From positions 37,433 to 101,432 of the forward strand of contig NZ_PEDM01000006.1 of NCBI RefSeq assembly GCF_002742685.1: a stretch of DNA of 64,000 nucleotides, in the 5' to 3' direction. Below, piece after piece: positions 16,664 through 25,909 of this stretch. The translations under genes were made by a program, and so were the position numbers. This DNA is from Anoxybacillus flavithermus. Lineage in GTDB: Bacteria; Bacillota; Bacilli; Bacillales; Anoxybacillaceae. The stretch's first letter is position 1; each line of letters opens with the position of its first letter. A model generated the notes under the pieces. It was not told where the DNA came from. It saw only the letters and a list, made by a program, of their open reading frames with translations, and searched no databases.

Positions 16664-17072
16664 AGGATTAATGACGACAGCGATGGAAAACTTAAAACAA
16701 ATGATCGATGTGAATACGATTATCGGTGATCCTGTCGAGACACCTGACGGAAGCGTCATTTTAACCGTTTCAAAAGTCGGTTTCGGCTTTGCAGCAGGTG
16801 GTAGTGAATTTATGTTAAATGACGGACATGAACAACAAAAAGAAGCCCATCCGTTCGGTGGAGGAAGCGGTGGGGGCGTATCCATCACGCCAATTGCTTT
16901 TTTAATTGTAAACAGCTCTGGAGTGAAACTGTTGCATGTAGATGAAAGCACGCATTTATATGAGAAAATTTTAGATCTAGCCCCACAAGCAATTGAAAAG
17001 ATTCAACAAATGTTTGAGAAAAAAGAAAAGCCGAAGCCACAACATAGCGAAGCTTCAGACTTTGATATTTAG
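16644..17072 (+). CDS. ytfJ: Spore germination/sporulation protein GerW family (YtfJ)
   Basis: Predicted 142-residue protein with the family opening SGHPIEGLMTTAMENLKQM, a central VSKVGFGFAAGGSEF, and a glycine-rich FGGGSGGGVSITPIAFLI. YtfJ/GerW is a forespore protein needed for normal spore germination in B. subtilis. The ATG at 16644 has GGGAGG 7 nt upstream; the in-frame ATG at 16638 abuts that ribosome site and is not a credible start. The C-terminal ~25 residues are charged and probably disordered. Confidence 0.9.
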   Translation: MSGHPIEGLMTTAMENLKQMIDVNTIIGDPVETPDGSVILTVSKVGFGFAAGGSEFMLNDGHEQQKEAHPFGGGSGGGVSITPIAFLIVNSSGVKLLHVDESTHLYEKILDLAPQAIEKIQQMFEKKEKPKPQHSEASDFDI

Positions 17073-17087
17073 TCTCAATCGAAATAA

Positions 17088-17116
17088 TTGAATTTTTCAT
17101 CTAATTACGTTATGAT
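17088..17116 (+). promoter_or_regulatory. Sigma-A promoter of tpx
   Basis: TTGAAT (17088-17093), 17 bp, TATGAT (17111-17116), with the gene start 34 bp further on. Confidence 0.65.
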
Positions 17117-17149
17117 GAGCCTGTATCTTATATAAAGAGGAGGCTTACT

Positions 17150-17656
17150 ATGGCGAATGTTACATTTAAAGGAAATCCTGTCACGTTAATTGGTAATGAA
17201 GTGAAAGTCGGTGATGCAGCTCCGAATTTTACTGTGCTTGCGAACGACTTATCACCGGTGACATTAGATGATACAAAAGGATTTGTTCGTTTAATTAGTG
17301 TTGTGCCGTCAATCGATACAGGGGTTTGTGATGCTCAAACACGTCGTTTCAACGAAGAAGCAGGAAGCATCGAAGGAGTAAAAGTATTAACGATTAGCGT
17401 CGATTTACCATTTGCCCAAAAGCGTTGGTGCGCGGCAAACGGATTAGAAAACGTTGTTACATTATCCGACCATCGCGATGTGTCTTTTGGTCAAGCATAC
17501 GGTGTGCTCATCCAAGAGCTACGCTTACTTGCTCGTGCCGTATTTGTCGTTGATCGCAACGATCGTGTGACATATGTCGAGTATGTATCGGAAGCGACAA
17601 ATCATCCAAACTACGAAGCGGCCATCGAAGCAGCAAAACAAGCAGCTCAACAATAA
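17150..17656 (+). CDS. tpx: Thiol peroxidase Tpx
   Basis: Predicted 168-residue atypical 2-Cys peroxiredoxin that reduces H2O2 and alkyl hydroperoxides with thioredoxin. The peroxidatic cysteine is in [11 protein letters not shown] (C60) and the resolving cysteine in KRWCAANG (C94), the spacing expected of Tpx. It is flanked by its own promoter and terminator, so it is probably monocistronic. Position between ytfJ and ytxK is as in B. subtilis. Confidence 0.95.
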   Translation: MANVTFKGNPVTLIGNEVKVGDAAPNFTVLANDLSPVTLDDTKGFVRLISVVPSIDTGVCDAQTRRFNEEAGSIEGVKVLTISVDLPFAQKRWCAANGLENVVTLSDHRDVSFGQAYGVLIQELRLLARAVFVVDRNDRVTYVEYVSEATNHPNYEAAIEAAKQAAQQ

Positions 17657-17662
17657 TGATTT

Positions 17663-17693
17663 AAGGCTATCTCAAAAAGGGATAGCCTTTTTC
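17663..17693 (+). terminator. Terminator of tpx
   Basis: AAGGCTATC (17663-17671) pairs with GATAGCCTT (17681-17689), followed by TTTTT. Confidence 0.8.
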
Positions 17694-17741
17694 GTTTACA
17701 TTCTCTAAAATAAAATGTCGGACAGAAAGGAGTGAAACACA

Positions 17742-18716
17742 TTGGAAAAGCTATTTACAGTCATCGATGAAACGGCGACATGGCTTCAAGAAGAATTAAA
17801 ATGTTCGTACTTAGAGGCAGTTGCGGAAACAGGTGAAAACTTATTTCATGAAGACGTCTTGCAAGAAGAAGTGAGCGAGTTATTAAAAAAACGGTTAAAA
17901 AAGGTGTATGCATCTGTTCATTTACATGAATGGAAAAATGAGCACATTCGTAAAGCGTTGCAATTAGCGATGTTGAAAGGAATGAAGGAATACGTACAGC
18001 CACATCATCAAATGACGCCGGATGCAGTATCGGTATTTATTGGATATTTAGTTGATGAATTTACAAAAACGTATTTTTCACTATCGCTTCTCGATCCTGC
18101 CATTGGAACAGGAAATTTAATGACGGCTGTATTAAATCAACTGACGAATAAAAACGTAAGAAGTTACGGAGCGGATGCAGACGATTTACTATTGAAGCTC
18201 GCTTATGTGAATGCAAATTTACAACAACATGAAATTCAACTGTTTCATCAAGATAGCTTAAAGCCATTGTTTATTGAGCCGGTTGATGTAGTTGTGTGCG
18301 ATTTGCCGATCGGATATTATCCAGACGATGAAAACGCCAAATCATTTCGCTTACATGCAAAAAGTGGTCATTCATACGCTCATTATTTGTTTATTGAGCA
18401 AAGTATTCGTTACACAAAAGAAGGCGGATATGTATTTCTCTTAATTCCAAATACACTGTTTACATCAGACGAATCAAAACAACTACATGCTTTCATCAAA
18501 GAAGAAACGTTTATTCAAGGTTTGTTGCAGCTTCCGCTTTCGATGTTTAAAAATGAAGCAGCAGCGAAAAGTATTTTTATTTTGCAAAAGAAAGGTGCGC
18601 ATGCAAAAGCGCCAAAACAAGCATTGCTCGCACAGCTTCCTAGCTTTTCAAATAAAGAGGCGATGCAAGCGATGGTCGTGAAACTCGAACAATGGCTCAA
18701 AGAAAATCGTTCATAA
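17742..18716 (+). CDS. ytxK: YtxK-like class I SAM-dependent methyltransferase (N6-adenine DNA methylase fold)
   Basis: Predicted 324-residue protein. A helical N-terminal third precedes a methyltransferase core with LDPAIGTGNLMTAVLNQL (SAM-binding motif I, about residues 118-135) and VVCDLPIGYYP. The catalytic motif is DLPIGYY where type I DNA methylases have NPPF/Y, so DNA adenine methylation is not assured. No restriction partner is nearby. The TTG start follows AGAAAGGAGTG. It precedes ackA as in B. subtilis; the true substrate is unknown. Confidence 0.85.
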   Translation: MEKLFTVIDETATWLQEELKCSYLEAVAETGENLFHEDVLQEEVSELLKKRLKKVYASVHLHEWKNEHIRKALQLAMLKGMKEYVQPHHQMTPDAVSVFIGYLVDEFTKTYFSLSLLDPAIGTGNLMTAVLNQLTNKNVRSYGADADDLLLKLAYVNANLQQHEIQLFHQDSLKPLFIEPVDVVVCDLPIGYYPDDENAKSFRLHAKSGHSYAHYLFIEQSIRYTKEGGYVFLLIPNTLFTSDESKQLHAFIKEETFIQGLLQLPLSMFKNEAAAKSIFILQKKGAHAKAPKQALLAQLPSFSNKEAMQAMVVKLEQWLKENRS

Positions 18717-18741
18717 CCTTCTGAATATAACAAATATGAGA

Positions 18742-18756
18742 AGAAAACGTTTTCGT
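18742..18756. promoter_or_regulatory. cre-like site upstream of ackA
   Basis: The core GAAAACGTTTTC is a perfect 12-bp palindrome and fits the CcpA consensus with two mismatches at the ends. It lies about 57 bp before the predicted transcription start. In B. subtilis CcpA activates ackA from a site at a similar upstream position, so an activating role is inferred. Confidence 0.5.
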
Positions 18757-18769
18757 TAAGTTTGTGTAC

Positions 18770-18799
18770 TTGAAAAGAGCGATGAACGACCCGTAAAAT
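18770..18799 (+). promoter_or_regulatory. Sigma-A promoter of ackA
   Basis: TTGAAA (18770-18775), 18 bp, TAAAAT (18794-18799). A second possible -10 (TACAAT, 18833) lacks a -35. Confidence 0.5.
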
Positions 18800-18873
18800 G
18801 AGAAACGTACCGATGAAATTCGCATATTTGCATACAATAATTGTGAACGATGTTAAAGGAGCTGTTTAGTCAA

Positions 18874-20067
18874 ATGCCAAAAGTCATTGCGATCAATGCG
18901 GGAAGTTCTTCGTTAAAGTTTCAATTGTTCAACATGCCGAGTGAGGAAGTATTGACAAAAGGTGTTGTTGAGCGAATTGGTTTTGAAGATGCGATTTTTA
19001 ATATTACAGTCAATGGTGAAAAAATAAAAGAAGTGACGCCAATTCCAGATCATGCGGTTGCTGTAAAAATGTTGCTTGATAAATTAATTGAGCTTGGTAT
19101 TATTCAATCGTTTGATGAAATTGAAGGAATCGGTCATCGCGTTGTGCATGGTGGTGAAAAGTTTAGCGACTCCGTTTTAATTACAGATGAGACGTTAAAA
19201 GAAATTGAAGATTTATCTGATTTAGCTCCATTGCACAACCCAGCAAACGTTGTTGGCATTAAAGCGTTTCGCGAAGTGTTACCGAATGTACCAGCGGTTG
19301 CAGTATTTGATACAGCATTCCATCAGACGATGCCAGAGCAGTCGTTTTTATATAGCTTGCCATACGAGTATTATGAAAAGTTTGGCATTCGTAAATATGG
19401 GTTCCACGGCACATCACATAAATATGTGACACAACGTGCAGCTGAGCTATTAGGACGCCCAATTGAGCAACTTCGTTTAATTTCTTGTCATTTAGGAAAT
19501 GGAGCAAGTATTGCAGCAGTAGAAGGCGGAAAATCGATTGATACATCGATGGGCTTTACGCCACTTGCAGGTGTAGCGATGGGAACACGTTCTGGTAATA
19601 TTGACCCAGCGTTAATCCCATACATTATGCAAAAAACAGGAAAAACAGCAGAAGAAGTGATTGATATTTTAAATAAAAAGAGCGGTATGCTTGGCTTAAC
19701 TGGTTTTTCAAGCGATTTGCGCGATATTGAAGAAGCGGCAGCAAAAGGCGATCAACGTGCCGAATTAGCGCTTGAAGTATTTGCAGGGCGTATTCATAAA
19801 TATATTGGTTCATACGCAGCGCGCATGTGCGGTGTCGACGCGATTATTTTCACGGCGGGCATTGGAGAAAATAGTGATGTCGTGCGTGCGAAAGTATTGC
19901 GTGGTCTTGAATTCATGGGCGTATACTGGGATCCGGCATTAAATAAAGTGCGCGGCAAAGAAGCGTTCATTAGCTATCCGCACTCGCCTGTAAAAGTATT
20001 AGTCATCCCAACAAATGAAGAAGTGATGATTGCTCGCGACGTCATGAGATTAGCGAACTTAGCGTAA
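18874..20067 (+). CDS. ackA: Acetate kinase
   Basis: Predicted 397-residue enzyme that converts acetyl phosphate and ADP to acetate and ATP, the last step of overflow acetate production. Motifs include the phosphate-1 loop [10 protein letters not shown] at the N-terminus, RVVHGG, FDTAFH, GFHGTSH, and FTAGIGEN near the C-terminus, all typical of the ASKHA-fold acetokinases. The ATG at 18874 follows AAAGGAG; a TTG-like extension of 8 codons upstream is not family-like. It has its own promoter with an upstream cre-like site. Confidence 0.96.
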   Translation: MPKVIAINAGSSSLKFQLFNMPSEEVLTKGVVERIGFEDAIFNITVNGEKIKEVTPIPDHAVAVKMLLDKLIELGIIQSFDEIEGIGHRVVHGGEKFSDSVLITDETLKEIEDLSDLAPLHNPANVVGIKAFREVLPNVPAVAVFDTAFHQTMPEQSFLYSLPYEYYEKFGIRKYGFHGTSHKYVTQRAAELLGRPIEQLRLISCHLGNGASIAAVEGGKSIDTSMGFTPLAGVAMGTRSGNIDPALIPYIMQKTGKTAEEVIDILNKKSGMLGLTGFSSDLRDIEEAAAKGDQRAELALEVFAGRIHKYIGSYAARMCGVDAIIFTAGIGENSDVVRAKVLRGLEFMGVYWDPALNKVRGKEAFISYPHSPVKVLVIPTNEEVMIARDVMRLANLA

Positions 20068-20097
20068 GAAAGGGTGTCCATACGGGCACCTTTTCTT
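20066..20097. terminator. Bidirectional terminator after ackA
   Basis: AAGAAAGGGTG (20066-20076) pairs with CACCTTTTCTT (20087-20097) with one G-T pair; A/T-rich flanks serve both strands. Confidence 0.7.
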
Positions 20098-20410
20098 ATT
20101 GATGTATGCGATTTGTTACTGTTTGATTCATTCGATACCAGATCCATAAATCGTTAATGATTGAAGCGAGAGCTGCAATTTCAAAGTTGAGCATGCATGA
20201 GCGGTTAAAATCGTTTTCTTCTCCGAGTTGTCTTTGTTTTTCATTAATTTGCTGTTCTAATTCAATAATTCGATCAGGAATTTTCCCACGAATCGTCTCC
20301 CACTCTAATAAAATTGCTGCTTGTTCTTCTTTTGTGTACATATCCCAAGCTTTTTCTAAATGTGGCAAGCGAATGCCAAGACGTTCATCATATACAAAAT
20401 GTGCACTCAT
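20096..20410 (-). CDS. Hypothetical protein, charged helical
   Basis: Predicted 104-residue protein that I do not recognise. It is acidic and highly helical, with a likely coiled coil around RIIELEQQINEKQRQLGEE (residues 47-65), and has no membrane segment or signal peptide. The ATG at 20410 follows GGGTGGGAG, and the terminator with ackA bounds its 3' end, which supports a real gene. It sits alone on the reverse strand between ackA and argG. No function is proposed. Confidence 0.65.
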   Translation of the reverse strand: MSAHFVYDERLGIRLPHLEKAWDMYTKEEQAAILLEWETIRGKIPDRIIELEQQINEKQRQLGEENDFNRSCMLNFEIAALASIINDLWIWYRMNQTVTNRIHQ

Positions 20411-20463
20411 TTCGTTCTCCCACCCTTTTCACTTATTAATTTTTATTTTAATCAAAATAGTTA

Positions 20464-20492
20464 TTGAAAAAAAGAAAAATAGCTGTTACATT
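20464..20492 (+). promoter_or_regulatory. Sigma-A promoter of argGH
   Basis: TTGAAA (20464-20469), 17 bp, TACATT (20487-20492). Confidence 0.5.
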
Positions 20493-20504
20493 ATTAATAT
20501 GCAA

Positions 20505-20522
20505 AATGAATAAATATTAAAT
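20505..20522 (+). promoter_or_regulatory. ARG box (AhrC/ArgR operator) of argGH
   Basis: AATGAATAAATATTAAAT matches the Bacillus ARG box CATGAATAAAAATKCAAK at 15 of 18 positions. It lies just after the predicted transcription start, where the arginine-bound repressor would block argGH. Confidence 0.65.
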
Positions 20523-20556
20523 ATAAAGTATTTTTATTCTTTAGGGAGGAACGATC

Positions 20557-21765
20557 ATGGCAAAACCAAAAGTAGTGCTCGCTTATTCTGGGGGTTTAGA
20601 TACATCGGTAGCGATTAAATGGCTACAAGAACAAGGATATGATGTTGTAGCTTGTTGTTTAGATGTCGGAGAAGGAAAAGATTTAGAGTTTGTGAAAGAA
20701 AAAGCGTTGAAAGTTGGCGCTGTACAATCATATATGATTGATGCGAAAGAAGAGTTTGCGAATGAATATGCGTTAATTGCTTTACAAGCCCATGCGCTAT
20801 ATGAAGGAAAATATCCGCTCATCTCTGCGTTGTCCCGTCCGTTAATTTCGAAAAAACTCGTTGAAATTGCTGAATTAGAAGGAGCGGTTGCTGTTGCGCA
20901 CGGGTGCACAGGAAAAGGGAATGACCAAGTGCGTTTTGAGGTATCGATTCAAGCATTAAATCCGAATTTAAAAGTGATTGCGCCTGTTCGGGAGTGGAAA
21001 TGGTCGCGCGAAGAAGAAATTGAATATGCAAAGCAACATAACATTCCGATTCCAATCGATTTAGATAGCCCGTTTTCTATTGATCAAAACTTATGGGGAA
21101 GAAGTAACGAATGTGGTATTTTGGAAGATCCGTGGGCAGCGCCGCCAGAAGAAGCGTATGAGTTAACAACTGCACTTGAACATACACCGAATGAACCAGA
21201 TGTCATTGAAATCGGTTTTGAACAAGGGGTACCGAAAACAATTAACGGAAAAGCATATTCGCTTGCAGATCTTATTTTACAATTAAATGCACTAGCAGGG
21301 AAACACGGTGTCGGTCGCATCGACCATGTGGAAAACCGACTCGTTGGCATTAAATCACGTGAAGTATACGAATGTCCTGGTGCGATGACGTTGATTAAAG
21401 CACATAAAGAGTTAGAAGACTTAACGCTTGTAAAAGAAGTAGCTCATTTCAAGCCGATCATCGAGCAAAAAATTGCGGAAGTCATTTATAATGGTCTTTG
21501 GTTTTCACCACTAAAAGACGCGCTTGTTGCATTTTTAAAAGAAACGCAAAAAAATGTGACAGGCGTTGTACGTGTGAAATTGTTTAAAGGTCATGCGATT
21601 GTAGAAGGGCGAAAATCTCCGTTTTCGTTATATGATGAAAAGTTAGCGACGTATACAGCAGAAGACGAATTCGATCATCAAGCAGCTGTCGGATTTATTT
21701 CTCTATTTGGTTTGCCTACAAAAGTATATAGCATCGTCAATGGAGAAAAGAAGGTGAACGTGTGA
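20557..21765 (+). CDS. argG: Argininosuccinate synthase
   Basis: Predicted 402-residue cytosolic enzyme that joins citrulline and aspartate using ATP, the penultimate step of arginine synthesis. The N-type PP-loop [14 protein letters not shown] is at residues 8-21 and [15 protein letters not shown] around 113-127. The ATG follows AGGGAGGA. Its stop overlaps the argH start (GTGTGA), so the two are co-translated. An ARG-box-like site lies directly upstream. Confidence 0.96.
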   Translation: MAKPKVVLAYSGGLDTSVAIKWLQEQGYDVVACCLDVGEGKDLEFVKEKALKVGAVQSYMIDAKEEFANEYALIALQAHALYEGKYPLISALSRPLISKKLVEIAELEGAVAVAHGCTGKGNDQVRFEVSIQALNPNLKVIAPVREWKWSREEEIEYAKQHNIPIPIDLDSPFSIDQNLWGRSNECGILEDPWAAPPEEAYELTTALEHTPNEPDVIEIGFEQGVPKTINGKAYSLADLILQLNALAGKHGVGRIDHVENRLVGIKSREVYECPGAMTLIKAHKELEDLTLVKEVAHFKPIIEQKIAEVIYNGLWFSPLKDALVAFLKETQKNVTGVVRVKLFKGHAIVEGRKSPFSLYDEKLATYTAEDEFDHQAAVGFISLFGLPTKVYSIVNGEKKVNV

Positions 21766-23138
21766 AGAAGTTATGGGGGGGACGATTTACAAAAACAGCA
21801 GCACAATGGGTCGATGACTTTGGTGCATCGATCCATTTTGATCAACAGCTCGTTGAAGAAGATATCGAAGGAAGTATCGCGCATGTGACGATGCTTGGCG
21901 AATGCGGTATTTTACCGAAAGAAGACGTTGCAACGATCAAAAACGGATTAATGAAGCTATTAGAAAAAGCGAAAAAAGGGGAACTTTCTTTTTCTGTTGC
22001 TTATGAAGATATTCATTTAAACATTGAAAAAATGTTAATAGATGAAGTTGGTCCTGTTGGTGGTAAGCTTCATACAGGGAGAAGCCGCAACGATCAAGTG
22101 GCGACAGATATGCATTTATATTTACGAAAACGAGTGATTGAGATCATTGAACTTATTCGTCAGTTGCAACGTGTGCTTGTGAAAAAAGCAGAACAACATA
22201 TTGAAACGCTTGTCCCCGGCTATACGCACTTGCAACGGGCGCAGCCGATTTCGTTTGCTCATCATCTCATGGCGTACGTATGGATGTTTGAACGGGATCG
22301 CGAACGTTTTGCCGAGTCGCTCAAACGAATTAACAAATCACCCCTCGGTGCTGGAGCGCTCGCAGGAACAACGTTTCCGATCGATCGCCATTTAACAGCA
22401 CAACTTCTCGGTTTTGACAGCATATATGAAAATAGTTTAGATGCGGTAAGTGATCGCGATTTTATTATTGAATTTTTAAGTAATAGCTCTATTTTAATGA
22501 TGCATTTATCTCGTTTTTGTGAAGAGCTTATTCTTTGGTCGAGCCAGGAGTTTCAGTTTATCGAAATGGATGATACGTTTGCGACGGGAAGCAGCATTAT
22601 GCCGCAAAAGAAAAATCCAGATATGGCTGAACTTATTCGAGGGAAAACGGGGCGAGTGTATGGAAACTTAATGGCTTTATTGACCGTTATGAAAGGGCTA
22701 CCGCTTGCTTACAATAAAGATATGCAAGAAGATAAAGAAGGAATGTTTGATACCGTTCAAACGGTGATCGGTAGCTTAAAAATTTTTGCTGGAATGATTG
22801 AAACGATGACAGTCCGCACAGATGTGATGGAAAAAGTAACGAAACAAGATTTTTCCAATGCAACGGAACTAGCGGATTATTTAGCGAAAAAAGGGGTGCC
22901 GTTTCGCGAGGCGCATGAAATCGTTGGAAAACTTGTGCTGACATGTATTGAACGAGGTGTTTTTTTAGCTGATTTACCGCTTCATGTGTATCAACAAGCT
23001 TCGCCATTATTTGAGGAAGATATTTATGAAGCGCTTGATCCGTATACAGCTGTCAACCGTCGCATGAGTGCAGGTGGAACGGGATTTAAAGAAGTGAAGC
23101 AAGCAATCGAAAAAGCGAAACAAATAATAGAGGCATAA
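21762..23138 (+). CDS. argH: Argininosuccinate lyase
   Basis: Predicted 458-residue tetrameric enzyme of the fumarase/aspartase superfamily that splits argininosuccinate into arginine and fumarate. The signature [12 protein letters not shown] is around residues 276-287, and the N-terminus KLWGGRF is diagnostic. It begins with GTG overlapping the argG stop by 4 bp. The operon ends at a strong 12-bp hairpin. Confidence 0.96.
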   Translation: MKKLWGGRFTKTAAQWVDDFGASIHFDQQLVEEDIEGSIAHVTMLGECGILPKEDVATIKNGLMKLLEKAKKGELSFSVAYEDIHLNIEKMLIDEVGPVGGKLHTGRSRNDQVATDMHLYLRKRVIEIIELIRQLQRVLVKKAEQHIETLVPGYTHLQRAQPISFAHHLMAYVWMFERDRERFAESLKRINKSPLGAGALAGTTFPIDRHLTAQLLGFDSIYENSLDAVSDRDFIIEFLSNSSILMMHLSRFCEELILWSSQEFQFIEMDDTFATGSSIMPQKKNPDMAELIRGKTGRVYGNLMALLTVMKGLPLAYNKDMQEDKEGMFDTVQTVIGSLKIFAGMIETMTVRTDVMEKVTKQDFSNATELADYLAKKGVPFREAHEIVGKLVLTCIERGVFLADLPLHVYQQASPLFEEDIYEALDPYTAVNRRMSAGGTGFKEVKQAIEKAKQIIEA

Positions 23139-23162
23139 AAGCAAACGCTTTTATGCCTCTGT
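23129..23162. terminator. Bidirectional terminator between argH and uspA
   Basis: AGGCATAAAAGC pairs perfectly with GCTTTTATGCCT around the loop AAAC and overlaps the stop codons of both genes. Confidence 0.85.
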
Positions 23163-23603
23163 TTGTTCTGGGGTGCGTACGACGAGTACGTCGCATTTCG
23201 CATATCTTGTAATATGTTCAGAAACGCTTCCAATGAAAAATCGTTCCACAGCGCTCATTCCTGTTGCGCCACAAACAATTAAATCTACTTCATATTTCGG
23301 AGCGACTTCTTTCGAAATTTTTACTTTTGGGGAACCGTACTCAATATCTGTGACGACTTCTTTGACGCCCGCATCGACTGCTTGCTTTTCGTATGATTGC
23401 AACAATTCTTTTGCGAATTTTTCCGCTCGCTCTGCCACTGTTCGATCGTATGCTTCAATGGTCGCGAATGAACGAACGTCGATAATGTGCGAAAGAACGA
23501 GTGAAGCATCGTTGCGTTTGGCGATTTCAATTGCTTTTTTAAACGCCCATTCTGCTTCTTTGGAGCCATCGACTGCCACTAAAATTTTTTTATACTTGTA
23601 CAT
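23151..23603 (-). CDS. Universal stress protein, UspA family
   Basis: Predicted 150-residue single-domain Usp. It opens with KKILVAVDGSKEAEWAFKKA and ends with the ATP-binding motif GATGMSAVERFFIGSVSEHITRYA(K/..)CDVLVV, i.e. the GxxGx9GS pattern of the ATP-binding subclass. The ATG at 23603 has GGGGG 8 nt upstream; the in-frame ATG at 23609 abuts the ribosome site. It is convergent with argH. The role in stress survival is known only for the family. Confidence 0.9.
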   Translation of the reverse strand: MYKYKKILVAVDGSKEAEWAFKKAIEIAKRNDASLVLSHIIDVRSFATIEAYDRTVAERAEKFAKELLQSYEKQAVDAGVKEVVTDIEYGSPKVKISKEVAPKYEVDLIVCGATGMSAVERFFIGSVSEHITRYAKCDVLVVRTPEQTEA

Positions 23604-23709
23604 AAACATTCCCCCAATAAAAAATTTTCCTTCCTATTCAAGTATATCATTTTTTGTAAAACAAACACTACGTATTGTCGAAAAAATTATGACGAAAGGG
23701 GTAAAAACA

Positions 23710-23838
23710 ATGCGTGAAAAGGAACAAAAAGAACAACTGTATTATGATGAAAACGGCGTTTCAGAAGTGACTGAGCAAATTACAGATGCATACATTAGCG
23801 GGGTCATTGAACAGGAAGATGAACAAAAGAGGCGATAA
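23710..23838 (+). CDS. Small hypothetical acidic protein (42 aa)
   Basis: A 42-codon ORF with AAAGGGG 8 nt before its ATG and a terminator hairpin at its stop codon. The product is highly charged (N-terminal MREKEQKEQLYYDENG, C-terminal EQEDEQKRR), with no membrane segment. I do not recognise the family. Good translation signals, a spacing that fits between divergent uspA and ytkK, and its own terminator argue for a real small gene. Confidence 0.6.
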   Translation: MREKEQKEQLYYDENGVSEVTEQITDAYISGVIEQEDEQKRR

Positions 23839-23850
23839 CGCCTCTTTTGT
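23823..23850 (+). terminator. Terminator of the 42-aa gene
   Basis: ACAAAAGAGGCG (23823-23834) pairs with CGCCTCTTTTGT (23839-23850); the T-run is only four bases. Confidence 0.65.
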
Positions 23851-23930
23851 TTCTAGCGAGCATAACAAGTGTTTTCCTCCGCCTATTTGTAGTACGATAA
23901 ACATAGCAAAGTATGGATGGAGGGATGAGT

Positions 23931-24692
23931 GTGAGACATGCCATTGTAACAGCAGGATCGAAAGGTCTCGGAAAAAAAGTGACGGAACGATTTTTAAACA
24001 AAGGATATGCCGTTACCGTCCATTATCGAAGCGACATACAAGCTGTTGAAGCGTTGAAAGAAATGTATCGTGATTGTCATGACCGCCTTCATTTTGTGCA
24101 AGGGGATGTGACGAATAAAGAAGATTTAATCTGTCTTGTCGATGAAGCCGTTGCTAAATTTGGACGCATCGATTATTTAGTTCATAATGCAGGCCCTTAC
24201 ATATTTGAACGAAAAAAGTTAGCCGATTATACCGATGATGAGTGGTATGAAATGATTGAAGGGAACTTAAGCGCCATGTTTCATTTGTTTAAACGAGTTG
24301 TTCCGATCATGCGTAACCAACGTTTCGGCCGCATTGTGACGTATGGTTTTCAAGGAGCAGATCACGCACCAGGATGGATGTACCGTTCAGCATTTAGTGC
24401 AGCAAAAGTAGGGCTCGTTTCTCTTACAAAAACGATTGCACTTGAGGAAGCGGAATATGGCATTACCGCAAATATGGTTTGTCCGGGAAATATTATTGGA
24501 GAAATGAAAGAGGCAACGATTGCATATGCTCGTCAGGTGAAAGACGACATGACACCGATTGGCCGTTCAGGGACGGGAGAAGATATTGCCCGTGTCGTTG
24601 AATTTTTATGTGATGATCACTCCGATATGATTACAGGGACAGTCATTGAAGTGACAGGAGGGCTTGATGTTATTCATCGTTATCGAAAATAG
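23931..24692 (+). CDS. ytkK: Short-chain dehydrogenase/reductase YtkK
   Basis: Predicted 253-residue SDR. The cofactor motif TAGSKGLGKKV is near the N-terminus (in place of TGxxxGxG), NAG is around residue 85, and the region of the catalytic tyrosine reads GWMYRSAFSAAKVGL. There YxxxK appears displaced: Y-R-S-A-F-S-A-A-K, so the active site may differ from FabG. The GTG at 23931 lies 6 nt after GGAGGG and gives the start RHAIVTAGSKGLG as in B. subtilis YtkK; the in-frame ATG at 23925 abuts the ribosome site. Substrate unknown. Confidence 0.85.
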   Translation: MRHAIVTAGSKGLGKKVTERFLNKGYAVTVHYRSDIQAVEALKEMYRDCHDRLHFVQGDVTNKEDLICLVDEAVAKFGRIDYLVHNAGPYIFERKKLADYTDDEWYEMIEGNLSAMFHLFKRVVPIMRNQRFGRIVTYGFQGADHAPGWMYRSAFSAAKVGLVSLTKTIALEEAEYGITANMVCPGNIIGEMKEATIAYARQVKDDMTPIGRSGTGEDIARVVEFLCDDHSDMITGTVIEVTGGLDVIHRYRK

Positions 24693-24713
24693 GCTGCCAA
24701 CATGACAGCCTAT
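24688..24713. terminator. Bidirectional terminator between ytkK and the M24 peptidase
   Basis: ATAGGCTG pairs with CAGCCTAT around a 9-nt loop and overlaps both stop codons. The T-run is short. Confidence 0.6.
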
Positions 24714-25804
24714 ATGATCTGTAGTTCTTTTGGGTATGTTGTTAAAAGAAGCGGTCCTCTTCCAGTCATATATACGTCGTCTTCAATGCGTACGCCACCG
24801 ACAGATGGGACGTAAATACCGGGCTCAATTGTAAATACCATTCCTGCTTGAAGTGGCATGGTATTTGTTGCGTTCATTGACGGATATTCATGAACATCAA
24901 TACCAAGACCATGACCAATTCGATGCGGGAAATACGCCCCGTAACCTTCTCGTTCAATTCGTGAACGAGCTGCCTTGTCAATGCTTCCGATGGATGCACC
25001 AATTTGACATGCATGAATCGCAGCTTGCTGTGCTTGTAAGACGGTGTTGTATATGCGTTTTTGTTCTTCTGTTGGTTGTCCGAATACGACCGTGCGCGTA
25101 ATGTCGGAACAATATCCATCAAGCACGATGCCGAGGTCAAATAACACGAAATCACCTGCTTGAATGCGATTCATTCCTGGGACACCGTGGGGATGTGCGC
25201 TATTTGTTCCAACGAGAACCATCGTATCAAATGCCATCGTGCGCACCCCTTTTTTCTTTAACTCGTATTCAATGGTAGCGATGATCTCCAATTCTGTTTT
25301 TCCTTCTTTTATGGAACGAACACCGACATCGACACCGAAATCAGCTAATTCAGCTGCTTGACGAAGCGTTTGTAGTTCTTTTTCATCTTTTGTCATACGT
25401 AGTTCATGAAGCGTATTGGTTAAATCGAAAAACGATGCATGTGAAAAGCATGATTGTAGTTGTTCGAGACGGCTTACCGTCATATGAGATGTTTCAATAC
25501 CAATTCGTTCCGTTTGTACGTTTCGTCTATTTAGCTCATTGCGCAACATATGCCAAGGATGATGCACATCATCATAGCTGATGATCGTATATGCCCAACC
25601 GGCTTGTTTCGCTTGATTCACATCCATTTCTGGACAAATGAGAAACGGTTCGTCATTTGGAAACACGACAATAGCTAATAGCCGCTCATGTGGGTTGCTG
25701 TAAAAGTTGCTAAAATAAAAAACGTTTGCTGTCGATGTAATGAACGCCCATGACGCGTTTGTTTCTTTCAATTTTTGTTGGAGTTTGCTCATTCGTTCCA
25801 TCAT
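24710..25804 (-). CDS. M24 family metallopeptidase (Xaa-Pro dipeptidase-like)
   Basis: Predicted 364-residue protein. A creatinase-like N-terminal domain (about 1-125) precedes a pita-bread catalytic domain with the metal-binding set: FDLGIVLDGYCSDITRT (two Asp), HRIGHGLGIDVHE (His), TIEPGIYVP (Glu) and VRIEDDV (Glu). It would release N-terminal residues ahead of proline in peptides. The ATG at 25804 has AGAAAGGA at good spacing; a GTG two codons upstream is too close to it. It is convergent with ytkK. Confidence 0.88.
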   Translation of the reverse strand: MMERMSKLQQKLKETNASWAFITSTANVFYFSNFYSNPHERLLAIVVFPNDEPFLICPEMDVNQAKQAGWAYTIISYDDVHHPWHMLRNELNRRNVQTERIGIETSHMTVSRLEQLQSCFSHASFFDLTNTLHELRMTKDEKELQTLRQAAELADFGVDVGVRSIKEGKTELEIIATIEYELKKKGVRTMAFDTMVLVGTNSAHPHGVPGMNRIQAGDFVLFDLGIVLDGYCSDITRTVVFGQPTEEQKRIYNTVLQAQQAAIHACQIGASIGSIDKAARSRIEREGYGAYFPHRIGHGLGIDVHEYPSMNATNTMPLQAGMVFTIEPGIYVPSVGGVRIEDDVYMTGRGPLLLTTYPKELQII

Positions 25805-25909
25805 ATTCACGTCCTTTCTTTTTCAGCTTATCATGAACGAAAAAAGAAGGAAATAGTGCAAAAATGAAGAAACAAAATCATAGGAAAAACGAAGAAAGGA
25901 GAATGAAAA

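Noticed and set aside
17742..18716. ytxK as part of a restriction-modification system
   Set aside because: The fold resembles N6-adenine methylases, but the catalytic NPPY motif is altered and no restriction or specificity gene is nearby; the locus is the normal ytxK-ackA pair.
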